From: a candidate division FCPU426 bacterium
GTDB lineage: Bacteria; Oederibacteriota; JAJYGY01; DAIDJD01
DNA: 38,427 bases
NCBI GenBank assembly: GCA_027451505.1
Contig: DAIDJD010000055.1
Span: 1 to 38,427, forward strand
Direction: 5' to 3'
Part shown: positions 1 to 7,795 of the stretch, piece after piece
How positions within the stretch are numbered: the stretch's first letter is position 1
How the letters are laid out: the number at the start of each line of letters is the position of its first letter
Program-made: the position numbers and the translations under genes
Notes under the pieces: model-generated
Databases searched by the model: none
What the model was told of the DNA's origin: nothing
What the model saw: the letters and a program-made list of their open reading frames with translations, nothing else

Positions 1-100
1 TCTTGCCGTAATTGGGGGAATCCATGTCCGCGTGGAGGGCCGCGGCGCCCATGCCGGCCAGGCAGAACGCCGAGACGGCCGTGATCAGGATTTTCTTCAT
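1..100 (-). CDS. N-terminus of an exported protein (cut by window edge)
   Basis: Only the first 33 codons are inside the window. The reading begins MKKILITAVSAFC and has a classic signal peptide: two lysines, then a hydrophobic alanine-rich core to about residue 23, with a probable signal peptidase I site after the Ala-Leu-His-Ala stretch and before Asp-Met-Asp-Ser. The start at 100 is supported by an AGGAG ribosome binding site 8 nt upstream. It follows pilT by 80 nt on the same strand, so it may be the tail of that operon. The mature part is not visible and no family can be named. Confidence 0.6.
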   Translation of the reverse strand, partial: MKKILITAVSAFCLAGMGAAALHADMDSPNYGK

Positions 101-180
101 GCTTGGTGCTCCTTTCGTGGGGGATGAAAGCGGTCCGTTCCCGGCCTTGGGGGCCTGCAACGTCCCATGGAGATACGCGC

Positions 181-1284
181 TCAGGCCGCCCCGGGTTTCC
201 CGACGGCCTCCCTTTCGGCGGCCTCCTCCTCCTCGGCCAGGGCGGCGAAACGCTTCTTTTCCTGGGCCTTCAGGTAGGCGGTCCGGGCGGTGATGCGTCC
301 CTCCTTGCAGAAGCGTTCCAGGCACTGGTCCATGGTCTGCATCCCCAAGGATCCGGAGGTCTCCATCAGGGACTGGATCGAGGCCGCCTTGCCCGTGCGG
401 ATCAGGTTGGGGAGCGCCTGGGTGTAGGTGAGCACCTCCACCGCGGCGCAGCGGCCCTTTCCGTCCTTGGTCGCGCACAGTTGCTGGGCCACGATGGCCC
501 GCACGGCGCCGGCCAGGAGCCCCCGGGCCGAATCGCGCTCGTCGGCCGGGTAGACGTTGATGATGCGGTCCACGGTCTTGGGCGCGGAGTTGGTGTGCAG
601 CGTGCCGAAGACCAGGATGCCCATCTCCGCCGCCGTCAGGGCCAGGGAGATGGTCTCGTAGTCGCGCATCTCGCCCACCAGGATGACGTCGGGATCCTGG
701 CGCATGGAGGACCGCAGGGCGGTCTTGAAGCTGAGCGTGTCTCGGTGCACCTCCCGCTGGGTGATCTTGCAGCGCTTGGAGGGGTGCACGAACTCTATGG
801 GATCCTCGATGGTGAGGACGTTGGCCTCGCGGCCCTCGTTGATGCCGTTGATGATGGCCGCCAGGGTCGTGCTCTTGCCGCTGCCCGTGGGCCCCGTGAC
901 CAGGACCAGGCCTTTGGTGAGCCGGCAGAGGTCCCCCACCGCCTTGGGCATGCCCAACTGCTCCACGGTCTTGATGTCGGTGGGGATGGTGCGGAAGACC
1001 GCGCCGATGCCCTGCTGGTTGAAGAAGATGTTGCCGCGGAAGCGCGAGAGCCCGGCGACCTCGTAGGCGTAGTCGAAGTCCCGGCCCACGTGGGCCTGCG
1101 TCCAATGGGCGTCTCCCATGGTCTCGTAGAGCAGGCCCTCCAGGAGCTCCTTGGTCAGCGTCAGGTCGGCCAGGGGCCGGAGCGCCCCGCGCTCGCGTAT
1201 GAGCGGCTTGTTGCCCACCGTGAGGTGCAGGTCCGAGGCCCCTTGGGAGACCATCTTCTGGAACATGGCGTCGATGCGTGCCAT
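181..1284 (-). CDS. pilT: Type IV pilus retraction ATPase PilT
   Basis: This is a hexameric cytoplasmic ATPase of the GspE/PilT secretion superfamily that powers pilus depolymerisation and twitching. The 367 residues match the usual PilT length. Visible motifs are the Walker A GPTGSGKSTT (about 131-140), the Asp box IEDPIEFVH, the Walker B ILVGEMRD, the His box GTLHTNSAPKTVDRI, and near the C-terminus ALPNLIRTGKAASIQ, which corresponds to the PilT-specific AIRNLIRE-type motif needed for retraction. The ATG at 1284 has an AAGGGGG site upstream. It lies 9 nt downstream of a second PilT-family gene, so the two are co-transcribed, at the end of the operon that also carries the kinase and response regulator. 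Confidence 0.93.
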   Translation of the reverse strand: MARIDAMFQKMVSQGASDLHLTVGNKPLIRERGALRPLADLTLTKELLEGLLYETMGDAHWTQAHVGRDFDYAYEVAGLSRFRGNIFFNQQGIGAVFRTIPTDIKTVEQLGMPKAVGDLCRLTKGLVLVTGPTGSGKSTTLAAIINGINEGREANVLTIEDPIEFVHPSKRCKITQREVHRDTLSFKTALRSSMRQDPDVILVGEMRDYETISLALTAAEMGILVFGTLHTNSAPKTVDRIINVYPADERDSARGLLAGAVRAIVAQQLCATKDGKGRCAAVEVLTYTQALPNLIRTGKAASIQSLMETSGSLGMQTMDQCLERFCKEGRITARTAYLKAQEKKRFAALAEEEEAAEREAVGKPGAA

Positions 1285-1293
1285 GCCGCCCCC

Positions 1294-2331
1294 TTAGGCC
1301 GCGCCCTCGGCCAGGACCTCGTCCAGGACCGCCTGGGCGATGGCCTTGTCCGCGACCAGTTTCTTCAGGGAATTCTCCAGCGTCACCATGCCGTCGCGCA
1401 TGCCCGTGGCCAGGACCGAGGCCACCTTGTGGTACTCGTGGTTGTGGATCAGGTTCGCCACCGCCATGTTGTTGACCAGGACCTCGAAGGCCGGGACCAG
1501 GCGCCCCCCCTCGGCCGCCGGGAGCAGGCGCTGGGAGACGATGCCCACCAGAACCTCGGCCAGGCTGGTGGTGGCCTGGGCGCGCTCCGCCGCCGGGAAC
1601 ATGTTCACCACGCGGGAGATGGTGGCCGCCGCGGAGTTGGTGTGCAGCGTCCCGATGACCAGGTGCCCGGTCTCGGCCGCGGTCAGCGCCAAGCTCATGG
1701 TCTCGGAATCGCGCATCTCCCCGACGACGATGATGTCGGGGTCCTCGCGCAGGGCCCCCCTCAGCGCGTTGGCGAAACTGCCGGTGTGCGGGCCCACCGA
1801 GCGCTGGTTGACCAGGCAGCGCTTGCGCGGGTGCAGGAACTCGATGGGGTCCTCGATGGTGATGATGTGGTCGTCGCGGTTGGCGTTGATGTGGTCGATG
1901 AGGGCCGCCGCGGTGGTGGACTTGCCCGAGCGGCCCGGACCGGTCACCAGGATGAGGCCCTGGTTGGCGTCGGCGAAGCGGGTCAGGATGGGCGGCAGCC
2001 CCAGGTCCTGGAAGGAGGGGACCTCACGGGCGAAGTGGCGGGCCACCAGGTTCCATCCCTTGCGCTCCAGGAAGGCGTTGACCCTGAAGCGGTCCCCCGA
2101 GGGGAGGGTGTGGCTGGTGTCGATCTCGAGCGCCTTGCGGACCTTGGCCCATTCCTCGGGGCCCAGGAAGGCCTCCAGCATGCCCTCCATGTCCGCGGGC
2201 GAGAGGATTTCCTCGGACAGGGGCCGCAGGCGCCCCAAAACCCGAACATAGGGTTTGGAGGCGGCGGCCAGGTGGATGTCGGAGGCCCGTTCCCGAACGC
2301 CTTGGGCCAGGAAGGAAGCGATGTCGGGCAT
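1294..2331 (-). CDS. Second PilT/PilU-like ATPase
   Basis: This 345-residue paralogue of the neighbouring PilT has the same layout: a PAS-like N-terminal part (ERASDIHLAAASKPY), then the ATPase core. The P-loop GPGRSGKSTT (about 131-140) keeps the G-x4-GKS pattern but replaces the usual Thr-Gly by Gly-Arg. The Asp box (IEDPIEFLH), Walker B (IIVVGEMRD) and His box (GTLHTNSAAATISRV) are intact. The C-terminal motif AVANLIHNHEYHKVAS diverges from true PilT, so it may be an accessory PilU-type retraction ATPase or a specialised one. It is separated from the response regulator upstream by 46 nt containing a small hairpin (AGCGCC/GGCGCT near 2344-2360) without a U tract. Confidence 0.85.
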   Translation of the reverse strand: MPDIASFLAQGVRERASDIHLAAASKPYVRVLGRLRPLSEEILSPADMEGMLEAFLGPEEWAKVRKALEIDTSHTLPSGDRFRVNAFLERKGWNLVARHFAREVPSFQDLGLPPILTRFADANQGLILVTGPGRSGKSTTAAALIDHINANRDDHIITIEDPIEFLHPRKRCLVNQRSVGPHTGSFANALRGALREDPDIIVVGEMRDSETMSLALTAAETGHLVIGTLHTNSAAATISRVVNMFPAAERAQATTSLAEVLVGIVSQRLLPAAEGGRLVPAFEVLVNNMAVANLIHNHEYHKVASVLATGMRDGMVTLENSLKKLVADKAIAQAVLDEVLAEGAA

Positions 2332-2377
2332 GCCTTTAAGATAGCGCCGCGCGGGCGCTTTGTCCAGAGAAAAGGCC

Positions 2378-2974
2378 TCAGGAGTGCGGGAGCGAGGCGT
2401 CGAAACCGGCCTGCAGCGCCCCCATCTCCGGCACGCTGACCTGGAGCATCCGCGCGGCCAGGCCCCGGTCGCCCCAGCATTCGGCCACCGCCTCGGCGAT
2501 CAGGGCCTTGCCGAAGCGGCCCGTGCGCTCCTCCAGGCTGCCGCCAGAGTCCATGCAGCGCTCCGCAGCCCAGGCGCCCCGCAGGGCCAGGGGAGCCTCC
2601 TCCTCGTTGCGCGCCCGCCTCCGGTTCGACACCCGCCGCAGGCGTTCCTTGAGCACCGCCACGTCGAAGGGCTTGGCCAGCACGTCCTCGGCGCCCAGGC
2701 CCAGCGCCTTGCGGGCCAGGCGCACGTCCGGGTCCCCGCACAGCATGATCACGGGCGGGGCCAGGCTTTCCGCGTCGAGCAGCCCCAGAAGGCCGGTCCC
2801 GTTGAGGCCGGCCATGTTCTGGTCCAGGATCATGGCGTCGGGCCGCACCAGGTACAGCTGGGCGAAGGCGTCCTCGGCCGAGGCCGCCGCGTTGACCGTG
2901 AATTCGTCCTCCAGGGCGAGCCGAAGGGCCTCGCGCACCTGCGGTTCGTCGTCCACCACCAAGACCCGGAACAT
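2378..2974 (-). CDS. Response regulator, receiver plus Fis-type HTH, no AAA+ domain
   Basis: A 198-residue two-component response regulator. The receiver domain (1-120) starts FRVLVVDDEPQVREAL, has the phospho-acceptor Asp in AMILDQNM and the conserved Lys in LAKPFD. The C-terminal 40 residues (ALIAEAVAECWGDRGLAARM) resemble a Fis/NtrC-type helix-turn-helix, but the sigma-54-contacting AAA+ module is absent, so it could act by binding DNA without activating sigma-54 or as a phosphate sink. A strong AAGGAGGG site precedes the ATG at 2974. It sits 18 nt downstream of the histidine kinase gene and is its probable partner. Confidence 0.85.
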   Translation of the reverse strand: MFRVLVVDDEPQVREALRLALEDEFTVNAAASAEDAFAQLYLVRPDAMILDQNMAGLNGTGLLGLLDAESLAPPVIMLCGDPDVRLARKALGLGAEDVLAKPFDVAVLKERLRRVSNRRRARNEEEAPLALRGAWAAERCMDSGGSLEERTGRFGKALIAEAVAECWGDRGLAARMLQVSVPEMGALQAGFDASLPHS

Positions 2975-2992
2975 GGCTCCCTCCTTGGCCGA

Positions 2993-5074
2993 TCAGGCCG
3001 TGGCGCGCTGGGGCCCGGACTCGGCCCAGGGCAGTCGCACGATGAATTCGGCGCCCCCACCGGGCGCGTTGGCGGCCTCGATCGAGCCGCCCAAGGATTC
3101 GACCACCCGTCGGCAGGTGGCCAGGCCCAGCCCGTGGCCGGTCTCTTTGGTGGTGAAGAAGGGCTCGAACAGGCGCGGCATGGCCTCGGAGGAGATGCCC
3201 GTGCCATGGTCCCGGACCCTCATCTCGGCCCAGCGGGTGCCCCGCAGCACGTCCACCCGCACGGCGGCGCCCTCGGGGCTGACCTCCAGGGCGTTGAGCA
3301 GCAGGTTCAGCAGGACCTGGGAGAGCCTCGTTTCGTCCCCCTTCACCATGAGGCCCTGGGGGCATTGGATCTCGAGCTGCACTTGGCGCTTGCGGAAGGG
3401 CTGGGCCACCAAGGCCCGCTCCCGGTCGCACAACTGGGCCAAGTCCACCACCCCCACGGCCAAGTTGGCCGGACGGGACAGGGCGCTCATGTCGTCGCAC
3501 ATCTGGGTCAGCTTTAGGATCTCCTGGTTCATGACCTGGCCGAACTTCTTGATGTATTCGGGGTCCTTGGCCCGGCCCGGCAGCATCTGCACGTACACGC
3601 TGATGGACGTCAGGGGATTGCGGATGTCGTGGGCCAGGCTGGCCGCCAGAAGGCCCAGGGTGCTCAGACGCTCGGCGTGCTGAACCTGGCCCTCCAGGGC
3701 GTTGGTTTCCACCATGCCCGCGAGTTGGGAGGCCAGGGCCGCGAGGAACTCCGCCTCATGCCCTGCCAGGGCCCGGCCCGACTTGGGTGGGCCCACGGCC
3801 AGGACCCCGCGCAGGGCGCCCCGGACCACCAGGGGAAAGCAGGCCTGGAATCCCGCCTCTTCCAGGAAGGCACGAGCGGCCTCCTCGCCCTCGTCCTTGG
3901 GGGGATCGCGCTCGTACATGCGGGTCCAGCCCAGGCTGTCCCTCTCCAGGCCCTGGGGGTTGGCCAGCAGGAGCCGGCCCAGAGGCCCGGCCGGGTCCAG
4001 GGGCGGATAGGGGCCGTCCTTGGGCCGGGCCGCGAAGACGCCCAGGGCGCTTCCCCTCTGGGTGAGGTAAAGGCAGGCCGAGGCTAGGCCGTGCTCGGCC
4101 ATCAGGCGCTCCAGGGTCGCCTCCATCAGGCCTTCGAAGGAGCGGTGGGTGTTCGACAGAAGGGAGTATTCCAGCAGCTTCTGCCTGAGGTTGAATTGCT
4201 GGCCCAGCCAGCGGCCGAGCAGGTGGCGGATGGCCCGGTGCTGGATGGGGTACACGAGCGCGAACAGGATCGCGGCGGTGAAAAGGGCCCCCATCCCTGG
4301 GGAAACGTTGAATATCTTGAATCCGCCCAAAATGGCCAGCGCAACGGTGAAGGTCAGCATCAGGCTGCTGAGGGCGGCCAAGGCGCCCTGGCGTAGGATG
4401 AGCGTCATGTCCAGGAGCCGCCGCCGGGAGAGGCCGTAGGCGGTGATGCCTACGTAGGCGAGGGGACCCAGGGGCATCAGGAAGCTGGCCTTGCGCAACA
4501 GCGCGGTGAGGCACAAAAGCAGCGCCAAGGCGGCGGACAACCAACAGATCATGAGGCTTTGCCGTTCGAGGGGCGAATCCGTCTTAACCCAGCGCCACAG
4601 CATCAATCCCAAGGCGCTTCCGAGCATAATGAGGGCCGTTGGCAGCAACAGGTAATAGTAGGGCAGCTCAGGACCCGGAAACCAGCCCTGTCCGACGCGA
4701 AATTCCATGGATGCCAAATGGTACCATCCCAGCAACCGTCCCACGACATCCGCCGCCGCAGGCAGGGCCATGACCCTTGGCAGCCAGAGGACCCAGGGCT
4801 TCCTGTCAAAGCGGCTGAAGACCCGCGCGAAATGGTAAAACGAAAAGATCAAAAGGTAGGGCAATACCATGCCGTAACGCATCCAATCGGACGCTGCGGC
4901 TCGCGTTTCAGCCTGCGCTAGGCCGACCAAAAAGGCTGTGTAGGCGCTGAAGCCGATGATCTGGAATGCAAAGGCCCTATGCAGGCGCAAGCGCGGATAG
5001 CGCCATATAATGTACAGCGCGATCAGCAGCGTGGTCGCCGTGCAGGCGAGAGCGATTAACCCCTGTGCATTCAC
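2993..5074 (-). CDS. PrsK-like membrane sensor histidine kinase
   Basis: A 693-residue inner-membrane sensor kinase. Residues 1-285 contain about nine hydrophobic segments, residues about 305-455 look like a GAF sensor domain, and the HisKA dimerisation box LAHDIRNPLTS carries the phospho-accepting His482. The ATPase domain follows, with N-box LLNLLLNALEVSP (about 588-600), G1 DHGTGI (622-627), F-box FEPFFTTKE and G2 GHGLGLA (646-652). Length and order match the PrsK kinases known from exosortase/PEP-CTERM systems, although no exosortase is seen here. GTG at 5074 is used, 7 nt after the methyltransferase stop, with an AGGTG site. It therefore belongs to the NRPS operon. Possible partners are the adjacent small regulator and the sigma-54 activator upstream of the NRPS. 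Confidence 0.85.
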   Translation of the reverse strand: MNAQGLIALACTATTLLIALYIIWRYPRLRLHRAFAFQIIGFSAYTAFLVGLAQAETRAAASDWMRYGMVLPYLLIFSFYHFARVFSRFDRKPWVLWLPRVMALPAAADVVGRLLGWYHLASMEFRVGQGWFPGPELPYYYLLLPTALIMLGSALGLMLWRWVKTDSPLERQSLMICWLSAALALLLCLTALLRKASFLMPLGPLAYVGITAYGLSRRRLLDMTLILRQGALAALSSLMLTFTVALAILGGFKIFNVSPGMGALFTAAILFALVYPIQHRAIRHLLGRWLGQQFNLRQKLLEYSLLSNTHRSFEGLMEATLERLMAEHGLASACLYLTQRGSALGVFAARPKDGPYPPLDPAGPLGRLLLANPQGLERDSLGWTRMYERDPPKDEGEEAARAFLEEAGFQACFPLVVRGALRGVLAVGPPKSGRALAGHEAEFLAALASQLAGMVETNALEGQVQHAERLSTLGLLAASLAHDIRNPLTSISVYVQMLPGRAKDPEYIKKFGQVMNQEILKLTQMCDDMSALSRPANLAVGVVDLAQLCDRERALVAQPFRKRQVQLEIQCPQGLMVKGDETRLSQVLLNLLLNALEVSPEGAAVRVDVLRGTRWAEMRVRDHGTGISSEAMPRLFEPFFTTKETGHGLGLATCRRVVESLGGSIEAANAPGGGAEFIVRLPWAESGPQRATA

Positions 5075-5081
5075 GGATCAC

Positions 5082-5933
5082 CTAATGAAACCCCACGTAT
5101 ATATGAAACAACGGAATACTAACATATTCAAGAGAAAAATCGCCGCTTTTTAGCGCATCGACGCCGTTACGGATACGTTCCCACTGCGTTACGGGAATAT
5201 TCTGGCCTCGTTTCGCCGCGTCGAGGTAATAGTCGGCGACCGGCAGAAAGACCTTGGAAAAGGCCGCAAGTAGGACCTTGGATTCCAGCGCGATTTCGCG
5301 CCTGCCGAGAACCACCAGACCAGCCTCGGAAGCCAACCCTTCGAGATCCCCGCCCAAATGGCGGTTTCCACCCTTGCGGATCTGGAGGGCCTGCATCAAA
5401 TCCAACAAATCAGAAAACCAAGGCGGACGGGGCGAGACCTCGATACGCCGGTCGTCCGTCTCCAACAGATGCAGGATCCCTCCTGGGCGTAGCCACAGGC
5501 CCGCCGCCTGGAGAGCCCGGACCGGATGGGAAATATGCATAAGCACTAGGCGGAGGCAGGCGGCATCGGCTGGCTCGAACCCCTCCGGAGGCCCCAACAC
5601 AAGGTCACGGCTGCCGAACCTCAAGTTGGGCCGGTCGCCAAAGATTTGCGACGCTTTGGCAACCGCGTCCGGATCAATATCAAACCCCCAGACCCGGACA
5701 TCGGATCGGACCCTGGCGACCGCGTCCGCGAGCACGCCCGACCCGGAACCCAAATCCACGAAGCGCCCGCCCTCCGGCAGGGTTCTCACGAGTTCCGGCA
5801 GTTCCTGGCCAAGGGTGATGAGGGCTTGCCGGCGCAGGCGTTCGGCCTCGTTCCCTCCAGCGCCAGCGATGGTGTAGGCGCGCGCCGCGTCATCATTCCC
5901 GGATTCCGGGCCGGAATCGGACCCTCGGCTCAC
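5082..5933 (-). CDS. SAM-dependent methyltransferase (paralogue of the fused one)
   Basis: A 283-residue class I methyltransferase. The SAM-binding motif I is FVDLGSGSGVLADAV, followed by an acidic strand GFDIDPDAV and the post-motif LWLRPGGILHLLETDD. It aligns over its whole length with the C-terminal half of the PPTase-methyltransferase gene two genes upstream, sharing EAERLR, LGPPEGF, ADA, LVLMH, RPGGILH and KVFLPV, so the two arose by duplication. The GTG start at 5933 is chosen because it overlaps the ACP stop as GTGA and has a GGAAGG site 8 nt upstream. An ATG 84 nt further upstream would overlap the ACP gene. The substrate (N, O or C methylation) is unknown; context suggests the NRPS product or a carrier-bound intermediate. 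Confidence 0.82.
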   Translation of the reverse strand: MSRGSDSGPESGNDDAARAYTIAGAGGNEAERLRRQALITLGQELPELVRTLPEGGRFVDLGSGSGVLADAVARVRSDVRVWGFDIDPDAVAKASQIFGDRPNLRFGSRDLVLGPPEGFEPADAACLRLVLMHISHPVRALQAAGLWLRPGGILHLLETDDRRIEVSPRPPWFSDLLDLMQALQIRKGGNRHLGGDLEGLASEAGLVVLGRREIALESKVLLAAFSKVFLPVADYYLDAAKRGQNIPVTQWERIRNGVDALKSGDFSLEYVSIPLFHIYVGFH

Positions 5934-6241
5934 GCGGAATGCCTTCCGGAATTCTGGACGGATGAGATCAGTGACCAAAGATGGGGAGCCAACTCCCCGA
6001 CAGTGGGAACTTCCCACAACAGCGTCGCAGGGACTTCGACGCCCAAACGGTCCTCCAAGGAACCCGCGAGCGCCACCGCGGAGAGTGAATCAAACCCCAA
6101 CTCCACAAAGGATGAATGCAATCCCACCTCGCTGGGGTGGAGGTTCCGGGCCAGCGCGACCATAGTTACCAGCCATTGCGCCAGTTCCTCGGCCGACTCG
6201 AAGCCGGGCCGCTTTGATGCCGGCTGCGGTCCCAAAACCAT
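5930..6241 (-). CDS. Stand-alone acyl carrier protein
   Basis: A 103-residue carrier protein. The phosphopantetheine attachment motif is LGFDSLSAVAL with the modified serine at about position 52, within a predicted four-helix carrier fold. It has a short N-terminal extension and a C-terminal tail beyond the usual 75-85 residues. A GGAGGAG site lies 8 nt before the ATG at 6241. It sits between the PPTase-methyltransferase gene (24-nt gap) and the second methyltransferase (4-nt GTGA overlap). Because the NRPS has a fatty-acyl-AMP ligase followed directly by a condensation domain with no carrier between them, this protein is the natural acceptor of the acyl group and donor to the C domain. That role is inferred. 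Confidence 0.88.
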   Translation of the reverse strand: MVLGPQPASKRPGFESAEELAQWLVTMVALARNLHPSEVGLHSSFVELGFDSLSAVALAGSLEDRLGVEVPATLLWEVPTVGELAPHLWSLISSVQNSGRHSA

Positions 6242-6265
6242 GCCTTCGCCTCCTCCAATGGTGGT

Positions 6266-7795
6266 TTATCCGACTTGGGCCCACGCATGGAACAGCGGTA
6301 CCCGTATTTTGCGCAGGGCCGACTTCTCAATTTTCAACTCTTCTACCAAAGATCGCAGCCGTCGCACAGCGCTTTCTTGGAAGATTCCGAGTTGCCGTGC
6401 CTCGTTGAGGTAGATTTCGCCAACCGGCAGGAACACCTTGGAAACCGCCGCCACCGCCACGCCCGGATCCAGGCTGTTCTCCCTCATACCCAGCAGATCC
6501 CAGCCACTGTTTCCCAGAAGAATCGGAAGATCCCTTCCCAGGCGTCGGCTTCCCCCTTTGAAGTTCTGGACGCGCTCCATCAGTTCCAGGAGTTCAGGGA
6601 TCCATTCAGGAAGGGGATCAAAGGCCAGGGCCCGGTCGTCGGGCTCCATGACATGCAGGATGCCGCCTGGCTTCATCCAACGCTTCACCTCCCGGAGCAG
6701 ACCGATCGGGTCGGGGCTATGCATAAGGACCAAATGCATGACGGCCGCATCGGCGCCGGAAAAGCCTTCGGGCGGCCCCTGCTCGATGCCGCGGCAGCCG
6801 AACCTAACGTTGGGTCTGCCTCCGAAAAGTTCCTTGGATTTTTCCACCGCCAGGGAGTCGCCGTCATATCGGTGGACCATGCCCTCTGGACGGGCAGCGG
6901 CCACCGCGTCCGCCATAACCCCGACGCCGCTGCCGAAGTCCACAAAGCATCCTGACGGCGGAAACGCGTCCAGGATGGTCGGTAGCTCCAGGGGCAGGAA
7001 CAAGGAATCCTGCATGCGGAGGCGTTCCGCCTCATGCTCCCCGACCTCGGAAAGCCACGCGCTTTGGGGCCGGACGCGGACCTCCACGGCCTGCGGCCGG
7101 GAACCCGCCGCCGGACCCCCGCGCCAAGTATACCGTGAAATGCGCGCCGGCGCTTTAGGCAGGGCCAAGCTGGCCGAGAGCCCCTCCTGCAACGCGAGTT
7201 CCTCCAACCAGACGCCTTGGACTTCCCGTTCCCTCAGCGCCGACAGGCCGGATATGCCCTGGCCCTTGAGCTTCAGCAGGGCCTCCTTGCGGGTCCAGAA
7301 TCGGTAGAAACAGCGCAGCCGTTCGACAGGGTCCGGAGCCGAATTCAAATGCGCCAGCTCGGTTGGATTAAAGTAGGACTGGGCGACGACCTGGAGATCG
7401 GCGAAGGGGCGCAGAACCTCCAAGTCCACCCCAATGGGGCCGTCGCTGATCCCCGCCAGCCACCAACCGTCGCTACTGCTTACCGAAAAGTGCAGGTCCG
7501 GATAGTCGGGAAGGAAGGGCTTCCCTTGCCCTTCCTTCCCGATGCGGATGTCGCGGGCCTCCACGTTCAAGATGTCCGCCAACAGCAGCCGGAGCGCAAC
7601 TTGCCGTCCCTCCCAGAGCCGACGCAGACGGGTTTCCCGGGGCACCGTGACCGCATGGAGCGTTTCAGGCGGCAACAATTCCGCGGCGAGGGCCGCCAAA
7701 GGCAGGATCCGACCCGGATCCAGCAGCCAGATCGCGATGTGATTTGAGTCCGTGCCGCTTTTCGGCTTCCGGTCCAGCAGTGGGCTCGAATTCAC
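6266..7795 (-). CDS. Fusion: Sfp-type 4'-phosphopantetheinyl transferase plus methyltransferase
   Basis: A 509-residue two-domain protein. Residues about 20-235 are an Sfp/AcpT-type phosphopantetheinyl transferase: GKPFLP (91-96), HFSVSSSDG (102-110), the metal-binding GVDLEVLRP with Asp124 and Glu126, and FWTRKEALLKLKGQGI (166-181) with the WxxKEA signature. This domain converts apo carrier proteins to holo using CoA. Residues about 252-509 are a class I SAM methyltransferase (FVDFGSGVGVMADAV from 284, MHLVLMH, WMKPGGILH) clearly paralogous to the protein encoded at 5082-5933. GTG at 7795 overlaps the NRPS stop as GTGA, so the genes are translationally coupled. Both domains keep their key motifs and no frameshift is seen. 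The fusion itself is unusual. Confidence 0.88.
   Translation of the reverse strand: MNSSPLLDRKPKSGTDSNHIAIWLLDPGRILPLAALAAELLPPETLHAVTVPRETRLRRLWEGRQVALRLLLADILNVEARDIRIGKEGQGKPFLPDYPDLHFSVSSSDGWWLAGISDGPIGVDLEVLRPFADLQVVAQSYFNPTELAHLNSAPDPVERLRCFYRFWTRKEALLKLKGQGISGLSALREREVQGVWLEELALQEGLSASLALPKAPARISRYTWRGGPAAGSRPQAVEVRVRPQSAWLSEVGEHEAERLRMQDSLFLPLELPTILDAFPPSGCFVDFGSGVGVMADAVAAARPEGMVHRYDGDSLAVEKSKELFGGRPNVRFGCRGIEQGPPEGFSGADAAVMHLVLMHSPDPIGLLREVKRWMKPGGILHVMEPDDRALAFDPLPEWIPELLELMERVQNFKGGSRRLGRDLPILLGNSGWDLLGMRENSLDPGVAVAAVSKVFLPVGEIYLNEARQLGIFQESAVRRLRSLVEELKIEKSALRKIRVPLFHAWAQVG

Noticed and set aside
2344-2360. Terminator between the response regulator and the PilT-like gene
   Set aside because: A 6-bp GC hairpin exists, but no U tract follows and the gap is only 46 nt.
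103-2439. Very long plus-strand reading frames opposite pilT, mdh/sucCD, cimA and other genes
   Set aside because: High-GC antisense shadow frames with biased Gly/Arg/His/Leu composition and no recognisable domains.
2378-5074. Exosortase/PEP-CTERM locus
   Set aside because: The kinase resembles PrsK, but no exosortase, polysaccharide genes or PEP-CTERM protein occurs in the window.
5934-6017. Longer methyltransferase start at ATG 6017
   Set aside because: It would overlap the ACP gene by 88 nt; GTG 5933 gives the usual GTGA overlap and has a good ribosome binding site.
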